DNA of 64,000 nucleotides from assembly GCF_001668625.1 (NCBI RefSeq), contig NZ_LZLJ01000062.1, positions 62,001 through 126,000 on the forward strand, in the 5' to 3' direction. Numbering within the stretch: position 1 is the first letter of the stretch; every line of letters starts with the position of its first letter. The position numbers were made by a program, and so were the translations under genes. The notes under the pieces were generated by a model. The model was not told the DNA's origin, made no database searches, and worked only from the letters and a program-made list of their open reading frames with translations. The DNA comes from Mycobacterium sp. 1274756.6 (GTDB lineage: Bacteria > Actinomycetota > Actinomycetes > Mycobacteriales > Mycobacteriaceae). Positions 33,197 to 41,899 of this stretch are shown one piece after another.

Positions 33197-34810
33197 GTGA
33201 ACAGCAGACCGACGCTGCTCGGGCGGGCCGACGCCTTCCTGCGGTGGCTGGTGCGCACGCCGTGGCCGCTGTTCGCGTTGAGCATGCTGCAGGCCGACAT
33301 CATCGGCGGGTTGTTCGTGCTCGGGTTCCTGCGGTTCGGCCTGCCCGCCGAGGACCGGGTGCAGCTGCAGGACATGCCGCGGTCCAACCTGGTGCTGCTC
33401 GCGGTGGTGCTGGCCACCCTGTTCGTCCTGGAATTGGCCGCCAGCATGCGGATGCTGATGCCGGTGTTCCGGTGGCAGCGCCGCGACGCCCTGCTCACCG
33501 ACGTGGACCCGGCCATCACCGAACTGGCCCGGGCCCGCGCCCTGCGGATGCCGTTCTACCGCTCCCTGCTCAGCTGGGCGAACTGGGCGGTCGGCGGGGT
33601 GGTGTTCATCGTCACCAGTTGGCCGGTGGCCAGCGGGGCCGCGCCGGTCGTGGCGATCGCCATCGGGCTGGGCGCGGCCGCTACCTCGATCATCGGCTAT
33701 CTGCAGTCCGAGCGGGTGCTGCGCCCGGTGGCCGTCGCCGCGCTGCGCGCCGGGGTCCCGGAGAACCTGCGCGCCCCCGGCGTGCTGCTGCGCCAGATTC
33801 TGACCTGGACGCTGTCGACCGGGGTGCCGCTGCTGGCGATCGTGCTGTCGGTGGTGGCCAGCCAGTTCGCGCTGCTGCACGCCCCGCCGGAGCAGCTGTC
33901 CGCGCCGATCCTGTTGATGGCGGTGTCGGCGCTGGTGATCGGTTTCGTCGGCACCGTGCTGGTGGCGATGTCGATCGCCGACCCGCTGCGTCAGCTGCGC
34001 TGGGCGCTCGGTGAGGTGCAGCGCGGCAACTACAACGCGCACATGCAGATCTACGACGCCAGTGAGCTGGGCCTGCTGCAGGCCGGGTTCAACGACATGG
34101 TGCGTGATCTCGCCGAACGCCAGCGGCTGCGGGACCTGTTCGGCCGCTACGTGGGTGAGGACGTCGCGCGCCGCGCGTTGGAGCGCGGCACCGAGTTGGG
34201 CGGGCAGGAACGCGAGGTGGCGGTGCTGTTCGTCGACATGGTCGGCTCGACGCAGCTGGCCGCCACCCGCCCGCCGGCCGAGGTGGTCAGCCTGCTCAAC
34301 GAGTTCTTCCGGGTGGTGGTCTACACCGTGGACCGGCACGGCGGGTTCGTCAACAAGTTCCAGGGCGACGCCGCCCTGGCGGTCTTCGGCGCCCCGATCG
34401 AGCACCCCGACGCGGCCGGTGCGGCGCTGGCGGCCGCCCGCGAACTGCACGACCGCCTCCTGGCGGTGCTCGGCGACACCGAGTTCGGCATCGGGGTGTC
34501 GGCCGGGGTGGCGCTGGCCGGCCATATCGGCGCGCAGGCCCGCTTCGAGTACACCGTGATCGGTGACCCGGTGAACGAGGCGGCCCGGCTCACCGAGCTG
34601 GCCAAACTCGAGGAGGGCCATGTGCTGGCCGCGGCCACCGCGGTGCGCGACGCACCCGACGCCGAGGCGTTGAGCTGGGATGTCGGGGAGGTGGTGCAGC
34701 TACGCGGGCGCACCACCTCGACCCAGTTGGCGCGGCCGATGACGATCGCGACCCGCGCGGACGACACCGACATCGAAGACGTCGAAGACCCCGCCGGGGT
34801 CGACGGCTGA
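33197..34810 (+). CDS. membrane class III adenylate cyclase with HAMP domain (Rv3645-like)
   Basis: 537 aa, GTG start. Six predicted transmembrane helices (within residues 20-275), a HAMP linker (about 262-315), and a class III cyclase domain (about 340-515). Both metal aspartates are visible (FVDMVGST and KFQGDAALAVFG) along with the transition-state Asn/Arg region VIGDPVNEAARL, so it should be active. Makes cAMP from ATP, which in this window feeds the CRP homologue at 57.9 kb. Divergent from holB. Confidence 0.94.
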   Translation: MNSRPTLLGRADAFLRWLVRTPWPLFALSMLQADIIGGLFVLGFLRFGLPAEDRVQLQDMPRSNLVLLAVVLATLFVLELAASMRMLMPVFRWQRRDALLTDVDPAITELARARALRMPFYRSLLSWANWAVGGVVFIVTSWPVASGAAPVVAIAIGLGAAATSIIGYLQSERVLRPVAVAALRAGVPENLRAPGVLLRQILTWTLSTGVPLLAIVLSVVASQFALLHAPPEQLSAPILLMAVSALVIGFVGTVLVAMSIADPLRQLRWALGEVQRGNYNAHMQIYDASELGLLQAGFNDMVRDLAERQRLRDLFGRYVGEDVARRALERGTELGGQEREVAVLFVDMVGSTQLAATRPPAEVVSLLNEFFRVVVYTVDRHGGFVNKFQGDAALAVFGAPIEHPDAAGAALAAARELHDRLLAVLGDTEFGIGVSAGVALAGHIGAQARFEYTVIGDPVNEAARLTELAKLEEGHVLAAATAVRDAPDAEALSWDVGEVVQLRGRTTSTQLARPMTIATRADDTDIEDVEDPAGVDG

Positions 34811-34829
34811 TCGGGGGCCCGCAGCGGGG

Positions 34830-35162
34830 CTAGGCCGGCGCGTCGTCGTCGGTGAGGAACGCGGCGAACCCGTCGACATCGAGGGTCAGCGGCGCCGGGT
34901 CGTGCGCGCCCGGCTGCAGGAAGGTGTGCGACAGGTCGAGTTCGTTCAGCTCGTTGAGGCTGGGCGCGGGCCCGGTCTCCCCGGTGACGATCTGCCACCA
35001 CTGCAGGTACTGCTGGTCGATCTTCGGGCTGGAATCCGAGGACAACTCGATCGCCGGTGCCTGCGTGTTGGGCAGCGGGCGGGTCACCGGAGCGGCGACG
35101 ACCAGACCGGCTCCCGCGATCGCCACGGCCGCGGATACGCCGAAGTACACACCACGTCTCAT
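34830..35162 (-). CDS. small secreted protein of unknown function
   Basis: 110 aa. A clear Sec signal peptide (MRRGVYFGVSAAVAIAGAG then LVVAAP) precedes an ~80-residue acidic mature part with Trp-rich QQYLQWWQIVTG and several Asp/Glu/Leu-rich stretches; no cysteine. ATG 35162 has a perfect AAGGAGG seven bases upstream. I do not recognise the family and no counterpart is expected at this site in M. tuberculosis. The upstream region (35163-35313) is unusually AT-rich and includes a DtxR-like CAGGTATGCTTAG sequence, so regulation by metal is a speculative possibility. Confidence 0.8.
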   Translation of the reverse strand: MRRGVYFGVSAAVAIAGAGLVVAAPVTRPLPNTQAPAIELSSDSSPKIDQQYLQWWQIVTGETGPAPSLNELNELDLSHTFLQPGAHDPAPLTLDVDGFAAFLTDDDAPA

Positions 35163-35313
35163 GGTGCCTCCTTCGGCCAGCGTCAGGAACAATTCCGCAA
35201 CGTCGAGCTAAGCATACCTGAGAGCCAACTGAATAACAACGCTTATTGCAGGCGTCAACTGCGTCACACTGCGGTAACAGCCAGGACCGTGCTGAGACAG
35301 GCCTGAGCCGAGG

Positions 35314-38166
35314 TTAGTCGGCGCTCTTCTTCGCGGCGGTTTTCTTGGCGGTTTTCTTCGCCGGAGCCTTCTTGGCCGCCGTTTTCTTGGCTGCGGTGTT
35401 CTTCGCGGCGGCCTTCTTCGCGGCGGCCTTCTTGGCCGGGGCCTTGCGGGTCTTCTTGGCCGGGCCGCGCGCGCGCCGGTCGGCCAGCAGTTCGGCGGCC
35501 CGCTCGTCGGTCAGCGTCGCCACGTCATCGCCCTTGCGCAGGCTGGCGTTGGTCTCCCCGTCGGTGACATACGGCCCGAACCGGCCGTCTTTGACCACCA
35601 TCGGCTTGCCCGACGCCGGGTCGGCGCCCAGCTCTCGCAGCGGCGGGGCCGCGGCGGCCTGCCGGCCCCGGCGCTTGGGTTCGGCGTAGAGCTTCAGCGC
35701 CTCGTCCAGGGTGACGGTGAACAGCTGCTCCTCGGTCGCCAGCGACCGCGAGTCGGTGCCCCGCTTCAGGTAGGGGCCGTAGCGGCCGTTCTGCGCGGTG
35801 ATCTCCTCCCCCGACTCGGGGTCCACGCCCACCACCCGCGGCAGCGACAGCAGCTTGAGCGCATCCTCGAGCGTCACGGTCTCCAGCGACATGCTGCGCA
35901 GCAGCGAGCCGGTGCGCGGCTTGGGGCCGGTGGGCTTCTTGCCCTTCTTGGCCGGCGCGCCGTCCTCGTCGTCGGGTTTGGGCAGGACCTCGGAGACGTA
36001 GGGCCCGTAGCGACCGTCCTTGGCGACGATCTCGTGGCCGGTGGCCGGGTCGGTGCCCAGCACGCGGCCCTCCTGCGGGGTGGCGAAGAGCTTCTCCGCG
36101 AGCTCCAGGGTCAGTTCGTCGGGGGTCAGCGCGACGTGCAGGTTCGCCCGCTGCGGGGTGGGCTCTCCGTCGTCGCCGGCGACCATGCGCTCCAGATACG
36201 GCCCGTTCTTGCCGACCCGCACGTAGATCGTGCGGCCCTGCTCGTCGTCGAAGAGCTCGATGGAGTTGATCCGGCGGGCGTCGATCTCCTCCAGGTTCAC
36301 CCCGACCAGGGTCTTCAGCCCGCCGGCGCGGGCCACCGAGCCGTCCCCGCCGCGGTCCCCGCCGAAGTAGAAGTTGGTCAGCCAGTCGGTGCGCCGCTCA
36401 TGACCGGCGGCGATCTCATCGAGGTCGTCCTCCATCGCCGCGGTGAAGTCGTAGTCGACCAGACGCGCGAAGTGCTGCTCGAGCAGGCCGATCACCGCGA
36501 AGGCCACCCAGGACGGCACCAGGGCGCTGCCCTTCTTGTGCACGTAGCCGCGGTCCTGGATGGTCTTGATGATCGAGGAGTAGGTGGAGGGCCGGCCGAT
36601 CCCGAGCTCTTCCAGCGCCTTGACCAGCGAGGCCTCGGTGTAGCGGGCCGGCGGGTTGGTGGCGTGGCCGTCGGGGGTGGCCTCCACCGCGGCGACCTGC
36701 TGGCCCTGGGTGAGGTTGGGCAGTCGCCGCTCGGCGTCGTCGGCCTCACCGCCGGCGAGTTCGTCGACGGTCTCGACGTAGGCCTTCAGGAAGCCGGCGA
36801 AGGTGATGGTGCGGCCGCTGGCGGCGAACACCACCTCGCGCTGCCCGGAGGTGCCGCCGATGCGCAGGCTCAGCGTGGTGCCGCGGGCGTCGGCCATCTG
36901 GGAGGCGACGGTGCGCTGCCAGATCAGCTCGTAGAGGCGGAATTCGTCGCCGTCGAGTTCGCCGCGCACCGCGTCGGGGGTGGCGAAGGTGTCCCCGGCC
37001 GGCCGGATCGCCTCGTGCGCCTCCTGGGCGTTTTTCACCTTGCGGGTGTACTGCCGCGGCGACGGCGAGACGTATTCGTCGCCGTAGAGTTGCCGCGCCT
37101 GGGTGCGGGCCGCCTCGATCGCCGACGCCGACAGCGTCGTCGAGTCGGTACGCATGTAGGTGATGTAGCCGTTCTCGTAGAGCCGCTGGGCGATGCCCAT
37201 CGTGCGCTCCGAGGAGAACCGCAGCTTGCGGCCGGCCTCCTGCTGCAGTGTGGAGGTCATGAACGGCGCGTAGGGCCGGCGGGTGTAGGGCTTCTCCTCC
37301 ACCGAGGACACCGACAGCGTCGCGTTGCGCAGCCCGTCGGCGAGCGCCCCGGCGGCCGCCTCGTCGAGGACGACGACCTCACCGGGTTTGCGGACCGCCC
37401 CCAGCGAGTCGAAGTCGCGGCCGGTGGCCACCCGCAGCCCGTCGACGTTGACCAGCCGGGCGGTGAACGTGGGCGGGGTGGCGCCGGGGTCGGAGACGCT
37501 GGCGTCGAGGTCGGCGACGACGTCCCAGTAGGCGGCGCTGCGGAAAGCCATCCGGTCGCGTTCGCGGGCCACGATGATGCGCGTCGCCACCGACTGCACG
37601 CGGCCCGCCGACAGTTTCGGCGCCACCTTCTTCCACAGCACCGGGCTGACTTCGTAGCCGTAGAGCCGGTCCAGGATGCGGCGGGTCTCCTGGGCGTCGA
37701 CGAGGTCGCTGTCGAGGTCGCGCGGGCTTTCCGCGGCCGCCCGAATCGCCGGTTCGGTGATCTCGTGGAACACCATCCGCTTGACCGGGATGCGCGGTTT
37801 GAGGGTCTCGAGCAGGTGCCAGGCGATGGCCTCGCCCTCCCGGTCACCGTCGGTGGCCAGGTAGAGCTCGTCGACGCCTTTGAGGAGGTCTTTCAGCTCG
37901 CGGACCGTGCTCTTTTTGTCCGGGCTGACGATGTAGAGCGGCTCGAATCCGTGGTCGACGTTGACCCCCAGCCGGGCCCACGGCTCGGTCTTGTACTTCG
38001 CCGGGATGTCGGCGGCGGTACGGGGCAGATCCCGGATATGGCCGCGCGAGGATTCGACGACATAGTCGCTACCGAGGTAGCCGGCAATTTTGCGCGCCTT
38101 GGTGGGGGATTCGACGATGACTAGTCGCCGCACCCCCGTCTTTCCGCCGCCGCCTGCGTCAGCCAA
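35314..38166 (-). CDS. topA: DNA topoisomerase I
   Basis: 950 aa, TTG start as in M. tuberculosis. Relaxes negative supercoils. TOPRIM domain with the acidic triad in YLATDGDREGEAIAW, catalytic Tyr in GYITYMRTDS, then repeated C-terminal TopoI domains each with the RYGPYV/KNGPYL motif. It lacks zinc fingers, as is usual in mycobacteria, and ends in a ~45-residue Lys/Ala tail (AAKK-type repeats) longer than I recall for M. tuberculosis TopA. The 147-nt gap downstream separates it from the small secreted protein. Confidence 0.97.
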   Translation of the reverse strand: MADAGGGGKTGVRRLVIVESPTKARKIAGYLGSDYVVESSRGHIRDLPRTAADIPAKYKTEPWARLGVNVDHGFEPLYIVSPDKKSTVRELKDLLKGVDELYLATDGDREGEAIAWHLLETLKPRIPVKRMVFHEITEPAIRAAAESPRDLDSDLVDAQETRRILDRLYGYEVSPVLWKKVAPKLSAGRVQSVATRIIVARERDRMAFRSAAYWDVVADLDASVSDPGATPPTFTARLVNVDGLRVATGRDFDSLGAVRKPGEVVVLDEAAAGALADGLRNATLSVSSVEEKPYTRRPYAPFMTSTLQQEAGRKLRFSSERTMGIAQRLYENGYITYMRTDSTTLSASAIEAARTQARQLYGDEYVSPSPRQYTRKVKNAQEAHEAIRPAGDTFATPDAVRGELDGDEFRLYELIWQRTVASQMADARGTTLSLRIGGTSGQREVVFAASGRTITFAGFLKAYVETVDELAGGEADDAERRLPNLTQGQQVAAVEATPDGHATNPPARYTEASLVKALEELGIGRPSTYSSIIKTIQDRGYVHKKGSALVPSWVAFAVIGLLEQHFARLVDYDFTAAMEDDLDEIAAGHERRTDWLTNFYFGGDRGGDGSVARAGGLKTLVGVNLEEIDARRINSIELFDDEQGRTIYVRVGKNGPYLERMVAGDDGEPTPQRANLHVALTPDELTLELAEKLFATPQEGRVLGTDPATGHEIVAKDGRYGPYVSEVLPKPDDEDGAPAKKGKKPTGPKPRTGSLLRSMSLETVTLEDALKLLSLPRVVGVDPESGEEITAQNGRYGPYLKRGTDSRSLATEEQLFTVTLDEALKLYAEPKRRGRQAAAAPPLRELGADPASGKPMVVKDGRFGPYVTDGETNASLRKGDDVATLTDERAAELLADRRARGPAKKTRKAPAKKAAAKKAAAKNTAAKKTAAKKAPAKKTAKKTAAKKSAD

Positions 38167-38306
38167 CGCCCCTACACTCCACTTCCGTCCAGGTCAGTGC
38201 AGGTCGAACCCCGCCTGCAAACCAGTGACAATTTCGCACCCCCGAGTATGCCGACGCAAACCGGCACCCGTGGGGCCGACCGGCACATCGCGCCGGCGGG
38301 GCCCGG

Positions 38307-38885
38307 TCACACCGTGGGCCACTGCGTCAACGCCTCCTCGCCGTCGGGGGGTTCCCCGACGTTCTCTACCAGCCGTGACAGCCGCCTGCGGCCGCTGATC
38401 CGCAGCGCCGGACGCCACCCGCGGGTGCCGATCAGGGTGGGCGCGATCCCGACCCGCATCAACGCCGACGCCAGCGGCGCGTGGGTGTCGGGAGCGTGCG
38501 GATCCAGCCCCAGCAGGTAGCGGTCGGCCTCCGGGCTGCCCGCGGCCAGCGTCCAGGCGCGCAGCTCGCGGGGGCTGGGCTGCCAGGACGCCGGCACCGT
38601 CTTGACCGCGCCGCGCGTCCAGGCCGCCGCGGTGGCCCGCAGCCTCGGGTCGGCGGCGGTCCGCACCAGCGGGGTGTCCTCGTCGGTGCGGCCGATCTCG
38701 GCTTGCAGCCCGGCCGCCGTGGCCATCTCGGCCAGGGCGACAGCGCGCCAGGGCCGCTCCACCACCACCGAGATGCGAGCCCCGTCGCCGACGACGACGA
38801 TCTGGCCGTTGGCCGCCAGCAGCCCGGCGAGGTCGGTGACCGCGGGGGGCACCGACTCCGCCGAGAAGAACGACAGCTGGCTCAC
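38307..38885 (-). CDS. conserved hypothetical (Rv3647c-like)
   Basis: 192 aa from GTG 38885 (VSQLSFFSAES). Mixed alpha/beta composition with no signal peptide, transmembrane segment or recognisable catalytic motif. The GTG start matches the 192-aa M. tuberculosis relative; the frame remains open to 39116 into cspA. Conserved between topA and cspA in mycobacteria; function unknown. Confidence 0.85.
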   Translation of the reverse strand: MSQLSFFSAESVPPAVTDLAGLLAANGQIVVVGDGARISVVVERPWRAVALAEMATAAGLQAEIGRTDEDTPLVRTAADPRLRATAAAWTRGAVKTVPASWQPSPRELRAWTLAAGSPEADRYLLGLDPHAPDTHAPLASALMRVGIAPTLIGTRGWRPALRISGRRRLSRLVENVGEPPDGEEALTQWPTV

Positions 38886-38935
38886 GTCACCGACAGTAGG
38901 GCACCGGACGATCGCCGGGCCTGCGCAAAACGAAA

Positions 38936-38958
38936 CCCCCCGGGCCGGGCCCGGGGGG
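38936..38958 (-). terminator. intrinsic terminator of cspA
   Basis: A 23-nt near-perfect palindrome (10-11 bp all-GC stem, tri-nucleotide loop) lies 18 nt after the cspA stop. On the minus strand it is followed by TTTCGTTTTG, a U-rich tract, so it fits a Rho-independent terminator for cspA. Confidence 0.85.
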
Positions 38959-38976
38959 TCGTCGTCAGCCGGTTGC

Positions 38977-39180
38977 TCAGATGGAGCGCACGCCGGTGGC
39001 CTGCGGCCCTTTGGGGCTCTGACCGACCTCGAACTCGACCCGCTGGTTCTCCTCGAGGGTACGGAAGCCTGATCCCTGGATCTCCGTGTAGTGGACGAAC
39101 ACATCGGCGGAGCCATCTTCGGGGGCGATGAAACCGAACCCCTTCTCCGCGTTGAACCACTTCACAGTTCCCTGTGGCAT
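38977..39180 (-). CDS. cspA: cold shock protein CspA
   Basis: 67 aa single cold-shock domain. RNA-binding motifs RNP1 (KGFGFIAP) and RNP2 (VFVHYTEI) are intact; the N-terminus is [11 protein letters not shown]. Acts as an RNA chaperone. ATG 39180 has AAGGAAAG about 8 nt upstream. A 305-nt intergenic region upstream is long enough for a structured 5' UTR; a strong terminator follows. Confidence 0.97.
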   Translation of the reverse strand: MPQGTVKWFNAEKGFGFIAPEDGSADVFVHYTEIQGSGFRTLEENQRVEFEVGQSPKGPQATGVRSI

Positions 39181-39485
39181 TTCTCGATCTTTCCTTCTCT
39201 ACTTTTTCTCCGGTGCCGGGCACCGTTGCTCAGCGCACCGTTTTTCGGTGCCCTGGGTCCGCCGTGACCACGTTGCCTGGGGGGTGTCGCCGGAACCTTC
39301 ACCCGGCCTCCGACCTCGCAGGAACGCAGCCGCAGCGAAAGTCCTGCGAAGTTTTGACACGAACACAGAAGCTACGACCGCTCATCAGTCAACCACGTTC
39401 GGGGCCGCAGCGACAGAGTCGGTCGGATCGGTTGGGGACAATTGTGGCTGCCCACCCGCACCCGGACATCGCAGAGAGGCACCCG
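39181..39485. other. 305-nt intergenic region between divergent cspA and the helicase gene
   Basis: Must hold the promoters of both cspA (minus) and the helicase (plus). A consensus -35 hexamer TTGACA sits at 39354-39359 on the plus strand, but I cannot pair it with a good -10. On the minus strand TTGACT lies at 39392-39387, also without a convincing -10. No other structure seen. Confidence 0.4.
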
Positions 39486-41843
39486 ATGGCCAACTTCGGC
39501 AGCGCGCTGCTCGCCGCCGCGCTCGCCGGCACCGCCCCCGGCGAGCACCCGGTGCGCCACGTCGCCGACCTGCCCGCCCGCCGCGGCGAGCCGGTCGCCT
39601 GGCCGGACTGGGCGCACCCGGAAGTGGTGCGCGCCTTCACCGAGCGCGGCATCGGCGCCCCCTGGTCCCACCAGCGCCACGCCGCCGATTTGGCCCACCG
39701 CGGCCACCACGTGGTGGTCAGCACCGGCACCGCGTCGGGTAAGTCACTGGCCTATCAACTGCCCGTCCTCGACCTGCTGGCGCGCGATCCGCAGGCCCGG
39801 GCGCTGTACCTGTCACCGACCAAGGCGCTCGGCCATGACCAGCTGCAGACCGCGCGGGCGCTGACCGCTGCGGACTCCCCGGTGCGCGCCGTCCCGGGCT
39901 TCTGCGAGATCACGCCGCTGGCCTACGACGGCGACAGTCCCACCGACGTGCGCCGCTTCGCGCGGGAGCACAGCCGCTGGTTGTTCACCAACCCCGACAT
40001 GCTCCACGTGTCGCTGCTGCGCAACCATGCCCGCTGGGCGGTGTTCCTGCGCCGGCTGCGGTTCGTCGTGGTCGACGAATGCCATTACTACCGCGGCATT
40101 TTCGGGTCGAACGTGGCGATGGTGCTGCGGCGGCTGCTGCGGCTGTGCGCCCGCTACGGCGGACCGCACCGGCCGGCGCCGACGGTCATCCTGGCCAGCG
40201 CCACCACCGACCGGCCCGGGGAGACCGCCGCCGACCTGATCGGCGCGCCGGTGGCCGAGGTCACCGACGACGGCTCCCCGCACGGGGCGCGCACCGTCGC
40301 TCTGTGGGAGCCGGCGCTGGGGCAGGCACCTGCCGGGGAGAACGGTGCCCCGGTGCGCCGTTCGGCGGGGGCCGAGGCCGCCCGGGTGATGGCCGACCTG
40401 GTCGCCGAGGGTGCCTCGGTGCTGACCTTCGTGCGGTCCCGCCGCGGCGCCGAACTGACCGCGCTGGGCGCCCGGGCCCGGCTTTCCGAGGTGGCGCCGG
40501 AGTTGGCGGCGCGGGTGGCCTCCTACCGGGCCGGCTATCTGGCCGAGGACCGCCGCGCCCTGGAGCGCGCCCTGGCCGACGGGGAACTGCGCGGGCTGGC
40601 GGCGACCAACGCCCTGGAGTTGGGGATCGATATCGCCGGGCTGGACGCGGTGGTGCTGGCCGGGTTCCCCGGGACCATCGCCTCGTTCTGGCAGCAGGCC
40701 GGCCGGTCCGGCCGGCGCGGGCAGGGCGCGCTGATCGTGCTGGTCGCCCGCGACGACCCGCTGGACACCTACCTGGTGCATCACCCCGCGGCGCTGCTGG
40801 ACAAGCCGATCGAGCGCGTCGTCATCGACCACACCAACCCCTACGTGTTGGGCCCGCAGCTGCTCTGCGCGGCCACCGAGTACCCACTGACCGCGGCGGA
40901 GGTCACCGCCCTGCGCGCGCAGCGGGTGGTCGACGACCTGGTCGCCGACGGGGCGCTGCGGCACCGCGGCGGCCGCTACTACCCCGCGCCCGGCGTCGAC
41001 CCGCACCCGGCGGTGAACATCCGTGGCGGCAGCGGACGCCAGACCGTGATCGTCGAGGCCGGCACCGGCCGGCTGCTGGGCAATGTGGGTGCCGGTCAGG
41101 CCGCACTCGCGGTGCATCCCGGCGCGGTCTACCTGCACCAGGGGGAGAGCTACCTGGTCGACACCCTCGACCGCGGCGCCGAACAGACGATCGCGTTCGT
41201 GCACGCCGAGGATCCCGGCTACGCGACGCACCCGCGCACCCTGACCGACATCGCGGTGACCGGCCCCGGCGAGCGCGTCGAGTTCGGGGCGGTGACCCTC
41301 GGGTTGGTGCCGGTGCGGGTCACCAACCAGGTGATCGGCTTTCTGCGGCGCCGGCTCACCGGCGAGGTGATCGACTTCGTCGACCTGGACATGCCGGCCC
41401 AGACCCTCGACACCGTCGCGGTGATGTACACGGTGACCGAGACGGCGCTGGCCGCCGCCGGTATCGACCCCCTTCAGGTGCCGGGGGCGCTGCACGCCGC
41501 CGAACACGCGGCGATCGGGCTGCTGCCGCTGGTGGCCAGCTGCGATCGCGGCGACATCGGCGGCCTGTCCACCGCGCTCGGGTCCGACACCGGACTGCCC
41601 ACGGTGTTCGTCTACGACGGCCATCCCGGCGGGGCGGGTTTCGCCGAACGCGGGTTCCGGCAGGCCGCCACCTGGCTGGGCGCGACCGCGGCCGCGATCG
41701 GCGCCTGCGAATGTCCGCAGGGCTGCCCGTCCTGTGTGCAGTCCCCCAAGTGCGGCAACGGCAACGACCCGCTGGACAAGGCCGGCGCGGTGCGGGTGTT
41801 GCGGCTGGTGCTCGAGGCGCTGGCCGGTCCCCCGTCCGGCTGA
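39486..41843 (+). CDS. Hrq1/MrfA-type DEAD/H helicase with C-terminal zinc-binding domain (Rv3649-like)
   Basis: 785 aa superfamily 2 helicase. Motifs: Walker A STGTASGKS, Walker B VVDECHYY (DECH), motif III SATT, motif VI QQAGRSGRRG. The C-terminal domain ends in the four-cysteine cluster CECPQGCPSCVQSPKC diagnostic for the MrfA/Hrq1/YprA group, which repairs mitomycin-type and other DNA lesions in Bacillus and yeast. ATG 39486 (MANFGSALLAA) agrees with homologues; the frame is open to 39174. Confidence 0.93.
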   Translation: MANFGSALLAAALAGTAPGEHPVRHVADLPARRGEPVAWPDWAHPEVVRAFTERGIGAPWSHQRHAADLAHRGHHVVVSTGTASGKSLAYQLPVLDLLARDPQARALYLSPTKALGHDQLQTARALTAADSPVRAVPGFCEITPLAYDGDSPTDVRRFAREHSRWLFTNPDMLHVSLLRNHARWAVFLRRLRFVVVDECHYYRGIFGSNVAMVLRRLLRLCARYGGPHRPAPTVILASATTDRPGETAADLIGAPVAEVTDDGSPHGARTVALWEPALGQAPAGENGAPVRRSAGAEAARVMADLVAEGASVLTFVRSRRGAELTALGARARLSEVAPELAARVASYRAGYLAEDRRALERALADGELRGLAATNALELGIDIAGLDAVVLAGFPGTIASFWQQAGRSGRRGQGALIVLVARDDPLDTYLVHHPAALLDKPIERVVIDHTNPYVLGPQLLCAATEYPLTAAEVTALRAQRVVDDLVADGALRHRGGRYYPAPGVDPHPAVNIRGGSGRQTVIVEAGTGRLLGNVGAGQAALAVHPGAVYLHQGESYLVDTLDRGAEQTIAFVHAEDPGYATHPRTLTDIAVTGPGERVEFGAVTLGLVPVRVTNQVIGFLRRRLTGEVIDFVDLDMPAQTLDTVAVMYTVTETALAAAGIDPLQVPGALHAAEHAAIGLLPLVASCDRGDIGGLSTALGSDTGLPTVFVYDGHPGGAGFAERGFRQAATWLGATAAAIGACECPQGCPSCVQSPKCGNGNDPLDKAGAVRVLRLVLEALAGPPSG

Positions 41844-41899
41844 GTACACCGCCCACCGCCGACCGGCGACGGGCGGATCGAGCCGGTAAAATCTGCGCC

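Noticed and set aside
36034..38124. 696-codon plus-strand open frame over topA
   Set aside because: Antisense shadow of topA; no family resemblance and no RBS.
39174..39485. N-terminal extension of the helicase
   Set aside because: Lies over the cspA promoter; the family N-terminus begins at ATG 39486.
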